DNA of 64,000 bases from NCBI GenBank assembly GCA_016192455.1, contig JACPUC010000006.1, positions 62,001 to 126,000 of the forward strand, read 5' to 3'. The first letter of the stretch is position 1. The number at the start of each line of letters is the position of its first letter. Position numbers and translations under genes: made by a program. The notes below the pieces were generated by a model. The model made no database searches. It was not told the origin of the DNA and saw only the letters and a list, made by a program, of their open reading frames with translations. Below are positions 40,264-49,467 of this stretch, piece after piece. This DNA is from Candidatus Tectimicrobiota bacterium (GTDB taxonomy: Bacteria; JACPUC01).

Positions 40264-40442
40264 GGGCCTGGGGCAGGGGGGCAACTCGATGGCCGGTTGA
40301 CGTTCACGAGGCGGACGAAACTGCACCATGAGCGTGCGGAGCAAACATGCCGCCGGATTGAGACCGCCGGCTCAGGCCCGTCGACGAAGGGCAGTGCCGC
40401 CCGCGCGTGGATTCTTTGCGAGCCACGGTCAGTCGAACGGAA

Positions 40443-41939
40443 TTATCGCATCAGCAACAAGGACCGGAGTGACACAGGAACAATTCTCGCATCAAGGACT
40501 TCCACGTTTTCGAGCATCGTTACCAGGACGGCGAACGGGGCGTTGTAGTGGGTCTTCTCAAGGAATGACCGCAGCCCGAGCGTGTCGCGGTGCGCATCGA
40601 TCCGCCGACGATACTTCACTTCAACAGGGATTCGCTTCTCTCCAATTGTCAGCACGTAGTCGACCTCCGGTTCCGTGGCGCGCTCCGGGAAGTGTGCCAG
40701 ATCGAGGTGCGGAATAGCGGTGAAGAATGCGCCGACTATGCTCTCCGCAATGTGACCGGCTAGGTCCGTCAAGTGGGGAGCGGCCTCAAGTTTTTGAGGG
40801 TCAAGCGGGATACTTTCTTCTAACCAGCTCGCCCTCAACCCATGGTCCGCGACGCAGAGCTTGAAGGCGCCACGCACCCTTTTCAGCCGCAGCTCGAGGG
40901 GGCGCACCAGCCGCAGCAGCAGGGAACTCTCCAGGAACTGGAGATAGGTGCGGATCCGTTGCCAACCGATATTGGCGCCCAGAACATCCTTGAGTTCAGT
41001 GATTAAGGTTGCCGGCGCTGGGGCCTGCCCGGTGTACCGGCAGCCAAGGCGGAAAACCTCCTCGATCAACTGTGGGTCGCGTTTGCGCCCTCGCTCGCCA
41101 ACCCGAAGATCGTGCTGGATGACGCGACGGATCACCGTCTCATTGAGCTGATCCGCAACGGCCGGCCACTCCACCTCGGCGCGGGCGTGAGCTATCGGAT
41201 ACCCGCCCCTTTCGGCGAAAGCTGCAAAGGCGCGATCTCGCAACTCCCGATGACGTTCCCCATGCCTGTTGAGATCGCGCCAGAAGTCGATATCCAGAAG
41301 GCGCTCGAACCCGTTCGCAGGAAGCAAGGGATCGAGCTCCTCCCCGAACCGTAAGCCCGCAATCTCCCGCAGGAGAAGGGTCCCCATCTCGAGGGTTGTC
41401 ACCCGACCCGCCAAGCTCTCTCGACCTGCCTCGATGCGCAGGGCAGAGCTTCCCGTCACGACGACGTGGGCTGTGTGGTGGTCCACGAGTGCCTTGATTT
41501 GCGCCGCCCAATCGGAGAGATTCTGTACCTCATCGAAGAAGAGGTACGTTTGCTCTCCGCGATGCGCTGATTCATTTAGTGTGGCGCCAAGAATCTGGGT
41601 TTCGAACCAGCGAACGATCGCGAGGATCGGTTCGCTCAGGCGAGCTAGGCTCGGGAGATCGTCGAACTGGACACGGAGAATGCGCTTGGCGTTGACCCGC
41701 TCCTCTCCGAGGAGATGCTGGATGACTTGCTCTTGAACCGTGGTCTTCCCTACCTGGCGAACACCCCTCAGCACCACGGCGGGAGCCAAGCGTGTTTCCA
41801 ACTTTCCCAGAAGTGAATGAAAGGCCCACCGTCGGTATGTTGGTAAGATCTTCGCTGGCTTACCTTGCCACCACGGGTTCGTATTGCGTAAGAAGTCATC
41901 CAGCTCCGGCTTGTCGAAGATTTTCTGCCCACGAACCAT
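40443..41939 (-). CDS. AAA ATPase with DUF4143-type C-terminus
   Basis: VVLRGVRQVGKTTVQEQVI (Walker A); TYLFFDEVQNLSDWAAQIKALVD (Walker B); VVVTGSSAL; EVDYVLTIGEKRIPVEVKYRRRID. Confidence 0.88.
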   Translation of the reverse strand: MVRGQKIFDKPELDDFLRNTNPWWQGKPAKILPTYRRWAFHSLLGKLETRLAPAVVLRGVRQVGKTTVQEQVIQHLLGEERVNAKRILRVQFDDLPSLARLSEPILAIVRWFETQILGATLNESAHRGEQTYLFFDEVQNLSDWAAQIKALVDHHTAHVVVTGSSALRIEAGRESLAGRVTTLEMGTLLLREIAGLRFGEELDPLLPANGFERLLDIDFWRDLNRHGERHRELRDRAFAAFAERGGYPIAHARAEVEWPAVADQLNETVIRRVIQHDLRVGERGRKRDPQLIEEVFRLGCRYTGQAPAPATLITELKDVLGANIGWQRIRTYLQFLESSLLLRLVRPLELRLKRVRGAFKLCVADHGLRASWLEESIPLDPQKLEAAPHLTDLAGHIAESIVGAFFTAIPHLDLAHFPERATEPEVDYVLTIGEKRIPVEVKYRRRIDAHRDTLGLRSFLEKTHYNAPFAVLVTMLENVEVLDARIVPVSLRSLLLMR

Positions 41940-42175
41940 TACGTCTGAACTCCGGCAAAACTTCCCGCCGCTGCATCGGCTGGATCAGCGCTTTATCGAG
42001 AGGCAGCACTCCCCTAAATTCGTGACCTCAAGACAATCGACCAGCGCGGCGGCCTTGATCGGCTTCCACAGGACCAGGGCTGCCCCGGGCCGCGTCCGCC
42101 GGTGGACGGTGGACGGCGAATGAGCGGCACCAGTGAGCAACTGCAGCAGGCAGAGCCGTGTCCTCCCACGCAGGT

Positions 42176-43225
42176 CTACTTCTTCTTGAACGCGTCCCAG
42201 AACTTCACGAAACGGGCGTCCACCACCTCCTCGTACTTCAGCGGGCGCGAGATCAGCTTGTTGGTGGTGAGGAGGATGTTGTTGTTCTCCACGGCTTTCT
42301 TTGTGAGGTGCGGTGCGTAGCTGTGCAACTGCCGGCGGACGCTCTTGCGCAGCACCTCGGGGTTCGCATCGGGGAATTCCTTCTGCGCCACCTTCACCAC
42401 TTCCTCGAAATTCGCCGGATCAACCACGAAAGACTGTGCCCTCACCAACGTGCGCACCACCTTCTCGGCGGTGGCCAGGTTCTTCTCCAACCAGCTTACC
42501 CTCGCCTGGAGGCTCACGTAAGCGATCTCCTGGAAGATCTCCGGCCCCTCACCGGCCAAGATGTCAAACACGTAATCAGCCAGCTTCAGTGTATCAACCA
42601 GCATGGTGTTGAAGGGTTCGATGGCCATGGTTCCATCGATCTCACCTGCCTTCATGGCCGCGATGTGGGCCGGGAAGCCGAGGATCGGTTTGAGGATCGC
42701 ATCGCGGTCGGGATCGAGCTTCGCCGTCGTGAGCACGTAGCGGACCAGCATGTCGGCCAGACCGCCCCGCGCCAGGGTGGCGATGCGCAAGCCTTTCAGG
42801 TCATTGACCGTGGGCTTGCGGCCGAGCCGCTGCACGACGCTCTTCGACACCAGGATGCCGCCGTTGACCGGCCCCTGCACATTCATGAGCGCCCGCATCG
42901 GCTGGCCCTGGTCGATGACCTTGAACATGTTCTCGGTGGCCGCCGCCTGCATGTCGGTTGAGCCGCCAAGGATGGCGCGGGAGGCCTCCGCGCCGCCGCG
43001 GAAGTTGAAGATCTCCACGTCAAGCCCTGCCTCCTTGAACCAGCCGAGATTGTTCGCAACGTAGAGGGGGAGGCTGAAGAGGCTGCGCACGGAGCTGGCC
43101 AGCTTGAGTTTCTGGGCTTCAACCCCAGGGCTCCAGGAGAGAGAGAGAACGACGGTCATCACCAGGAGCAGAACCAGGCGGCTCTGCCGACGACGGATTG
43201 CGCGCGCACATGGATGCTCTCTCAT
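42176..43225 (-). CDS. ABC transporter substrate-binding protein, NitT/TauT type
   Basis: Signal peptide; LKLASSVRSLFSLPLYVANNLGWFKEAGLDVEIFNFRGGAEASRAILGGSTDMQAAATENMF. Confidence 0.9.
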   Translation of the reverse strand: MREHPCARAIRRRQSRLVLLLVMTVVLSLSWSPGVEAQKLKLASSVRSLFSLPLYVANNLGWFKEAGLDVEIFNFRGGAEASRAILGGSTDMQAAATENMFKVIDQGQPMRALMNVQGPVNGGILVSKSVVQRLGRKPTVNDLKGLRIATLARGGLADMLVRYVLTTAKLDPDRDAILKPILGFPAHIAAMKAGEIDGTMAIEPFNTMLVDTLKLADYVFDILAGEGPEIFQEIAYVSLQARVSWLEKNLATAEKVVRTLVRAQSFVVDPANFEEVVKVAQKEFPDANPEVLRKSVRRQLHSYAPHLTKKAVENNNILLTTNKLISRPLKYEEVVDARFVKFWDAFKKK

Positions 43226-43353
43226 GGGATTCCTCCTCCAAGGCTCGACGAGAGCCCGCATGGTTCCCACGTAGCGGAACAGTGTGGAGCAGCACACCAA
43301 CGCCCCCGTATGGCCGCGGCTTCAGCCGCCGGCGGCGCGACCGGCGCGCCGCC

Positions 43354-44187
43354 CTAAAGCTGGCCCACCTGCGGGGGGCGCCACTTCAGGAGCCGTTTTT
43401 CCAAGCGCAGCATCAGAGCATTGAGGGCCACGGCCAAGAGCATGAGGGCGAGGAGGGGGACGAGGATGCCCGTGGTGTTGAAGGCGCCGCTGGCCCGATC
43501 GATCAAGAAGCCGATGCCCTTGGTGCTGCCGAGGAACTCGCCGACGACCGCCCCGATGTAGGCGAAAGCGACGCTGACGCGCAGACCGGCGAAAATCCAG
43601 GGGACGCTGTGCGGCAGCGTGATCTTCACGAAGATGTCGCGCTGCCGGGCCCCCAGCATGCGCAACGCGTTCACCAGAACGGGATCGATGCTGCGCGTTC
43701 CCGCGTAGGTGTTCACCAGCATGATCACGGCCACGAGGGAGAAGGCCAGCATGATCTTCGACAGCAGCCCAATGCCCACCCAGATGATGAGCAACGGCGC
43801 CAGGGCGACCCGCGGCAGGCTGTTCAACGCCATGATGTAAGGTTCGAGGACCTCCGCCAGGAGCTCCCAGCGGGCGAACAGAAAGCCGCCGGCGATGCCA
43901 ACCGCGGCGCCGAGCACCAGCCCGGCCAGCGATTCCCCGAGGGTGATGCCGGTGTGCAGGGGCAGCGAGCCATCGGCCAACATGGCGACGAACCGGCGCA
44001 CGAGACTCACCGGGCTGCTCACCCAGAACTCGCTGAGCACCTCCGTGCTGACCAGCCCTTGCCAGCTAACGAGGCACGCCAGAAGGAAGGCCAGCCGCAG
44101 CCCGAGCAGGCGGAGGCCCCGCGGCGCCGGGGCGCGCGCCTTTCGCCTGGCGGTTGACCTGCCTGCGGTGTCAGGCGCGGCTGCCAT
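43354..44187 (-). CDS. ABC transporter permease (SsuC/TauC type)
   Basis: Multi-TM; SLAGLVLGAAVGIAGG..NSLPRVALAPLLIIWVGIGLLSKIMLAFSL..EFLGSTKGIGFLIDRASGAFNT. Confidence 0.92.
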   Translation of the reverse strand: MAAAPDTAGRSTARRKARAPAPRGLRLLGLRLAFLLACLVSWQGLVSTEVLSEFWVSSPVSLVRRFVAMLADGSLPLHTGITLGESLAGLVLGAAVGIAGGFLFARWELLAEVLEPYIMALNSLPRVALAPLLIIWVGIGLLSKIMLAFSLVAVIMLVNTYAGTRSIDPVLVNALRMLGARQRDIFVKITLPHSVPWIFAGLRVSVAFAYIGAVVGEFLGSTKGIGFLIDRASGAFNTTGILVPLLALMLLAVALNALMLRLEKRLLKWRPPQVGQL

Positions 44188-45043
44188 ACGGCCGTTCTCC
44201 CTGCATGGTGCGCAGCACTTCCTTGCGCAACTGTTCCCAGAGAAGCGACCGGTGGTGCTGGAAGGAGGGATGGGTGCGGGCTTCGGTCGCTGAGCGCGGT
44301 CGCGGCAACTCGATCTCCTGCTCGAGCATCAGCCGCGCCGGTCGCGAGCTCAAGAGCAGGACACGGTCGGCGAGGGAGACCGCCTCATCGAGATCGTGGG
44401 TGATGAAGATCACCGTCTTGCGGCTGCGTTCCCAGATGGTCAGGAGTTCATCTTCGAGGAAGAGCTTGGTCTGGCTGTCGAGACTGGCGAATGGCTCGTC
44501 CATCAGGAGGATGTCGGGGTCGCGGATCAAGGTGCGGGCCAGGGAGACGCGCTGGCGCATCCCTCCGGAGAGCTGGTGGGGGTAGTTCTCCTCGAAGCCG
44601 GAGAGGCCGAAGGTGTTCAGCAGCTCACGCGAGCGGGCGTGCCGCTCCTTCTTCTCCACGCCGGCCAGCTCCAGGCTGATCTCCACGTTGCTGAGCACCG
44701 TGCGCCACGGCAACAGGGCATCACACTGGAACATGTAGCCCACGCGCGGGTGAGGGCCGTCGACCTCCTGGCCCAGGACCCTTACCACCCCCTCACCCGG
44801 CCACAGCAAGCCGGCGATGACGTTGAGCAACGTACTTTTGCCGCAGCCGCTCGGCCCAATGACCGACAGGAACTCCCCCGCCGGACACCTCAAGGTGATG
44901 TCCGCAAGCACGGCGACCGGACTGCCGCCGTCGCGAGCAAACGCCATGGAGAGCCGCTCGCACTCGACGGCGGGCGCCTGGCCTGGAGATTGCGCCGCCT
45001 TCGTGGGCGTCCATGATTCATCTGCGGGGCGAGACGTCGCCAT
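44171..45043 (-). CDS. ABC transporter ATP-binding protein (SsuB/TauB type)
   Basis: VIGPSGCGKSTLLNVIAG; HQLSGGMRQRVSLARTLIRDPDILLMDEPFASLDSQ; THDLDEAVSLADRVLLLSSRP. Confidence 0.95.
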   Translation of the reverse strand: MATSRPADESWTPTKAAQSPGQAPAVECERLSMAFARDGGSPVAVLADITLRCPAGEFLSVIGPSGCGKSTLLNVIAGLLWPGEGVVRVLGQEVDGPHPRVGYMFQCDALLPWRTVLSNVEISLELAGVEKKERHARSRELLNTFGLSGFEENYPHQLSGGMRQRVSLARTLIRDPDILLMDEPFASLDSQTKLFLEDELLTIWERSRKTVIFITHDLDEAVSLADRVLLLSSRPARLMLEQEIELPRPRSATEARTHPSFQHHRSLLWEQLRKEVLRTMQGERPYGSRA

Positions 45044-45125
45044 CCCTTGAGACCTCATCTCCCTGAGAGCCCACGGAGCCCCACGGCTGGACCTCCTCGG
45101 CAGCGGCGCCGGCGCGTGCGGTACG

Positions 45126-46712
45126 CTACTCCACCCGCCGGCGCTGCTGCGCCAGCTTCTCGCCGGTCTTGAAATAGTCGCCACGCAGCGCCATCTCGGC
45201 CTCTTCCTCGAGCTCCTCGCTCCACTTCCCCAGGTTGTAGCCATGCCACGGCGACTTCAGCCGCAGCGGCGGCAGCCCCTCTCGCTCCCAGAGCTTCATG
45301 GCGTGCTCCATGAGGTCTTTCCTGGGAAGCGAGATGGGTGGGTAGGGCCACTTGCGCGTCGCATCAATCAGCAGCGCGGAGTTGCCGCTCGGAAACGGGA
45401 AGATGTCGGTCTCCCCCTGGGGTGACCCGGAGTGGTCGAGGAAGCCGGTTCTGCCCTGCACGACGAGCATATCCCGGTGCGGCTGCATGAAGTAGCACAG
45501 CGCCCAGTTCACCGCCTCGGGGTCGCGCGGGTCAACGGTCTCATCCACGGCGACGAAGATCTTGCCGATCGTCGGATCGAAGCCCACCGCCGTGTTCAGC
45601 GCTTGCATCGGCTGGCTGGGGTTGGTCTTCTTGAGCTGGATGACGATGTAGTGCCAAGCTCCGCCGGATTCATGGAAGGCCACATCCAGCACCCCGTCGA
45701 TGTTCGCGTGGTGCCTGAGGTGCTTGTAGAGCACCGGCTCATAGGCCATCTGCCGAATCTTGCTGCTCTCGCTCGGCGGGAACTGGCTGAGGATGGCGCC
45801 GTAGATGGCGTCGCGGCGATGGGTGATGCAGCTCACCTCGAAGTAGGGGTTGAACCGCCGCTCGCCGATGAAGCCGACGAACTCGCCGAAGGGGGCCTCC
45901 GGCTCGACGTACTCGGTGGTGATGTTTCCCTCGACGACGATCTCCGCCCAGGCCGGCACTTCGAGATCGACGGTCTTGCAGCGCACCAGCTCAACCGGCT
46001 CGCCGGCGAGCGCCCCGGCCACGCTCAATTCGTCGAGGCCGGGGAGCTTGGCCACCGCCGTGTACGAGAGGTGCGGCGGACAGCCGAGGATGAGGGCGGC
46101 CTGCAAGGGCTTGCCCTGCTGGCGACACTTCTGCCAGTGCAACCCCACGTCCTGGGTGGGGATGACGAAGATGCCGAGCCGGGTGGAGGATTTCAGGTGG
46201 CCCCGGTAGTTCCCCAGGTTGCGCAGGCCGGTTTCGGGATCGCGGGTGATCCAGTGGGACATCGTGGTGTAGGGCGCGCAGTCGAAGCCGGGGGTGGAGA
46301 TGGGGATGGGGATGCGGTCGAGCCCTTGCCCCTCCTTCAGAAGCTCATCCCCTTGCAGAACGACCTCGTGCACCGGCCCCTTCTCAACCAGGCGCGGAGG
46401 GATCGGATGGAGCTGCGCCTGCGTCCATTTCTCCAGCAACTGGCCGGCCTCGCACTGCATGCCAAGGCAGTAAATATCGCGCGATGCGGCAAGCGCGCCA
46501 ACCAGCACCGGCATGGCATAGCGGCGGCCGTTTGAATCCGTCACGTTTTCGAACAAGAAGGCCTTGCGTTCCTCCTCGGGGAGTCCGCGGAATTGCAGCC
46601 GCACCAGGGGCATCAACTCGGTATCCTTATTGATCTCGGAGCTGATTCTAATCAGCTTCCCGTGGCGCTCCAATTCCTCGACGTAGACATGCAGGTCTCG
46701 GTAGCCCGACAT
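45126..46712 (-). CDS. UbiD-family decarboxylase
   Basis: DLHVYVEELERHGKLIRISSEINKDTELMPLVRLQFRGLPEEERKAFLFENV...FGEFVGFIGERRFNPYFEVSCITHRRDAIYGAI. Confidence 0.93.
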   Translation of the reverse strand: MSGYRDLHVYVEELERHGKLIRISSEINKDTELMPLVRLQFRGLPEEERKAFLFENVTDSNGRRYAMPVLVGALAASRDIYCLGMQCEAGQLLEKWTQAQLHPIPPRLVEKGPVHEVVLQGDELLKEGQGLDRIPIPISTPGFDCAPYTTMSHWITRDPETGLRNLGNYRGHLKSSTRLGIFVIPTQDVGLHWQKCRQQGKPLQAALILGCPPHLSYTAVAKLPGLDELSVAGALAGEPVELVRCKTVDLEVPAWAEIVVEGNITTEYVEPEAPFGEFVGFIGERRFNPYFEVSCITHRRDAIYGAILSQFPPSESSKIRQMAYEPVLYKHLRHHANIDGVLDVAFHESGGAWHYIVIQLKKTNPSQPMQALNTAVGFDPTIGKIFVAVDETVDPRDPEAVNWALCYFMQPHRDMLVVQGRTGFLDHSGSPQGETDIFPFPSGNSALLIDATRKWPYPPISLPRKDLMEHAMKLWEREGLPPLRLKSPWHGYNLGKWSEELEEEAEMALRGDYFKTGEKLAQQRRRVE

Positions 46713-47094
46713 CGCTTCAATCCTTCAGCGAAGGGAGTGAGATTGGAACCCCCGACTGAGTGCCAGTATATGCCAACGAATCCTCTCTTTGTCAAGCCAC
46801 GCTGCGCCATGGTGGTGGCAAGACCGGCGTGGCGGAGCGCGGCGAGTGTGTTTTTGCTGCTGGCTGTCGAGGTGGTGGCGGGGAGGGTTGGCGAAGCGTG
46901 CGAGAGGCGCGCGGTGGTTGAAGGGGCGTGGGGGATGCGTGCGCGCGCCCCGCGCGGAGCGCGCAGGCAGTGCAAGCCGCCCGGAGAGGGCCCTCGCCTC
47001 TCCCCAGGCAGTTCCCCATGGGCCTGCGGCCCGCCCGCAAGGTCATGAAAATAAGCGGACACTTCTTTCTCCGCAGGCTTCCATGCCATCGACC

Positions 47095-47122
47095 GTAGGG
47101 GCGGTTCGCGAACCGCCCCTAC
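47095..47122. repeat. Short dispersed palindromic element (GTAGGGGCGGTTCGCGAACCGCCCCTAC)
   Basis: Near-perfect inverted repeat; related sequence near 35036 and a weaker GTAGGGGCGGG at about 9100. Confidence 0.6.
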
Positions 47123-47195
47123 CATCCACATGCAAGGAACCGTGGAGGGAGGCGGACATCGGTGTGCCTCCGTGTCGAGCGCTGGTTCCTTCCCC

Positions 47196-47273
47196 TACCT
47201 TCTCTGCGTTCTCTGCGTCTCCGCGGTGCACTCCATTGAACCGCAGAGGCGCAGCGGGCGCAGCGGTGAAGGA
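47196..47273. repeat. Imperfect inverted intergenic repeat
   Basis: CTTCTCTGCGTTCTCTGCGTCTCCGCGGT ... ACCGCAGAGGCGCAGCGGGCGCAGCGG arms about a 15-nt centre. Confidence 0.5.
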
Positions 47274-47483
47274 CACCGGCCGCCCGAACGTCAGCCTCAC
47301 CGTCACGTCAAATCAACCACTTCGACGCTTATTTTCGAGGCAGATGGAGGGAGGGAGAGGGAGCGATGCTGGGGGGGGCTATGATGAGGGATGAAACCTC
47401 ATGGGCTGGCGCGGCTTCCTCGCCATCCAGGCAGCTATGGGAACCTCACCGCCGTCGCCTTGGAGCCGCTGCGGACGACGAGG

Positions 47484-47693
47484 CTAGCCATGCCGCCGGG
47501 AGCGCTCGCGGGCGCCTTCGCGCTGGCGCCGATCTGCCGCCTGCACCCGTTCGTCGACCTCGAGCAGGTCGGGATGCTCGGCATAGTACCTTGCCATGAA
47601 CTCCACGCGCCGCTCCTCTGGCTCGCCATCCTCGTTCTGGGCCAGCAAACGCCGGACGCGCTCGCGAAGATGGTCATCGGAACTCATCGCCAT
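47484..47693 (-). CDS. Small hypothetical charged protein (69 aa)
   Basis: MAMSSDDHLRERVRRLLAQNEDGEPEERRVEFMARYYAEHPDLLEVDERV...; begins 12 nt after the cytochrome b gene ends, same strand. Confidence 0.45.
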   Translation of the reverse strand: MAMSSDDHLRERVRRLLAQNEDGEPEERRVEFMARYYAEHPDLLEVDERVQAADRRQREGARERSRRHG

Positions 47694-47705
47694 CGCTCCT
47701 CCACT

Positions 47706-48629
47706 TCACGCCACTGGTTGTCCGCTTTCCGGTTTGGGCAACCCGGGCCGACGATTGCCAGGCGGCTCGCGCTCCTCGATGCTTCCCTCGGCGCCGAAAA
47801 GCTCGCGATACCAAGCGGGATGCCGCTCCTGCACATAGGCGCGGCTGAGCGGCCGGCCGAACATGGAGCGGAGCAACCCCCAGTGCGACGGCAGGGCGAG
47901 GTAGCGGATGAGGTGCTCGAGGAGCTTGGCGCCGGCCAGGAAGAGGGTCGAGACGTGCAGGGCGCTGATGAAGAAGAGGACGGGTCCGGGCAACGGATTG
48001 TAGATGTAGCGAAACGCCTTCAGGGCGCCCGTGACGAGCGCCAGTGCGATGATGAAGGCCCAGATGGGAAACGACACCAGCCGCGAATAGGGAGAGTACT
48101 TGCCCGCTTCACGATCGCCGGGGCGATTGCGGCGGCGAACCTGAAGGAGGAGGCGAGCCAAATCGCCCCGCCGCCAGAGGATGCCGTAACGGCCGAGGGT
48201 GAGAGCGTGGGCCAGGTAGAGCGCCACGGCGAAGACCACCATGGAGGCGCCGACGAAGTGGAGCTGATAGACGCGATCCAAGGGGGCGCTCCGCCAGAGG
48301 AGGCGGTACTGGACGATGCCCGTCGCCATGGCGAGCATGATGCCGACCGCGTTCACCCAATGAGCTGCGATGACCAGCGGGGCGTGCCGCGCCACCTTGC
48401 CGTCGGTGGCCCTCTCCTGCCGCCCGCGGCGCGCCCGCCAGCCCGCCGCCAGTCCCAGACCGAGGCCGAGGCAGGCGGCGAACGGCAGCACCTTGAGGAA
48501 CCGCACTTGGTTCCTCAACAGAGCCCCGCGCGGCGCCCAGTCGTGGCGCTCGGCCAGAGCGGGGGCGGTCATGATGAAGAGAGCGCCGAGGCACGCGCCC
48601 GCCTGGATGAGCCGCAGGGTGCGAGGCAT
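47706..48629 (-). CDS. Cytochrome b-type quinone-interacting membrane subunit (FdhI/HyaC-like)
   Basis: HAPLVIAAHWVNAVGIMLAMATGIVQY...QLHFVGASMVVFAVALYLAHALTLG...FFISALHVSTLFLAGAKLLEHLIRY: TM helices with paired His. Confidence 0.8.
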   Translation of the reverse strand: MPRTLRLIQAGACLGALFIMTAPALAERHDWAPRGALLRNQVRFLKVLPFAACLGLGLGLAAGWRARRGRQERATDGKVARHAPLVIAAHWVNAVGIMLAMATGIVQYRLLWRSAPLDRVYQLHFVGASMVVFAVALYLAHALTLGRYGILWRRGDLARLLLQVRRRNRPGDREAGKYSPYSRLVSFPIWAFIIALALVTGALKAFRYIYNPLPGPVLFFISALHVSTLFLAGAKLLEHLIRYLALPSHWGLLRSMFGRPLSRAYVQERHPAWYRELFGAEGSIEEREPPGNRRPGLPKPESGQPVA

Positions 48630-48647
48630 GGGGAATCGCTTTCAAGC

Positions 48648-49340
48648 TCAGGCAATACTGTCGTAGACCTTCGTGGTGGCTCTCGTCACGTCCAGGCAGA
48701 GGCGGTCGGTCTTCAGGACGCCCTGCCGAATGCGGATGTTGATGGGACAGCGCTCGACGCAGATCGGCCCGCCCTCTCTGCCGCGGCACATGTCGCACTT
48801 TGTGAAGACTCCCTTCTGCTCGTCGAAGAAGATGCGCTTCCACGCCACCGGCTCCGCCGTCTCCGTCAGGATGCCGTCGATGGGGAACGGGCAGGCGGCC
48901 TCGCAGCGCCCGCAGGCCACACAGCGCGCCTCGTCAATGAAGCGCGCCCCGTTCGCCCCGTCAAGGCGCATGGCGTTGACCGGGCAGACGTAGACGCACT
49001 CGGGATGCGGGCACTGCTTGCACGGCTGCTGGAGAAATTGCCCACGACCAGGGTACTTGCGCTGAATCTCGGCATGGAGCGTCGTCGCCGAATGGTTGAG
49101 GATGCGGATGCGCGGCTTGTCGGAAAGGCCCTGTTCGCGGTGGTAGCGGCCGCACACCACCTCGCAAGTGAGGCAGCCGATACAGAGGGAGGGATCGGGC
49201 ATGATCGCTCCCTCCGAGAGGGGGAGGGCCTGCGGCTGCGTCCCGAGGTTCGCCAGGCCCAGGACCGCCGCTCCCGCAGCCACCGCCCCCACGGCGCCAA
49301 GCCGCAGGAAATCGCGCCGTGTCACCGCCGCCTCGGTCAT
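48648..49340 (-). CDS. Tat-targeted multi-[4Fe-4S] ferredoxin subunit (HybA/DmsB-like)
   Basis: MTEAAVTRRDFLRLGAVGAVAAGAAVLG Tat signal; CIGCLTCEVVC, CKQCPHPECVYVCP, CVACGRCEAACP, CDMC..CVERCP. Confidence 0.92.
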   Translation of the reverse strand: MTEAAVTRRDFLRLGAVGAVAAGAAVLGLANLGTQPQALPLSEGAIMPDPSLCIGCLTCEVVCGRYHREQGLSDKPRIRILNHSATTLHAEIQRKYPGRGQFLQQPCKQCPHPECVYVCPVNAMRLDGANGARFIDEARCVACGRCEAACPFPIDGILTETAEPVAWKRIFFDEQKGVFTKCDMCRGREGGPICVERCPINIRIRQGVLKTDRLCLDVTRATTKVYDSIA

Positions 49341-49467
49341 CGGTTCCTCGCCTCTTCCGCGGCCTCCTCGCCACCGCCTGCCGGCAGGAGGGAGGGGCGG
49401 GCGCCCGGCACCCACCCCTCGATGGCAAGCGCGAAATCCTCCGCCTCCGCCTCCGCCGTCCCCGGCC

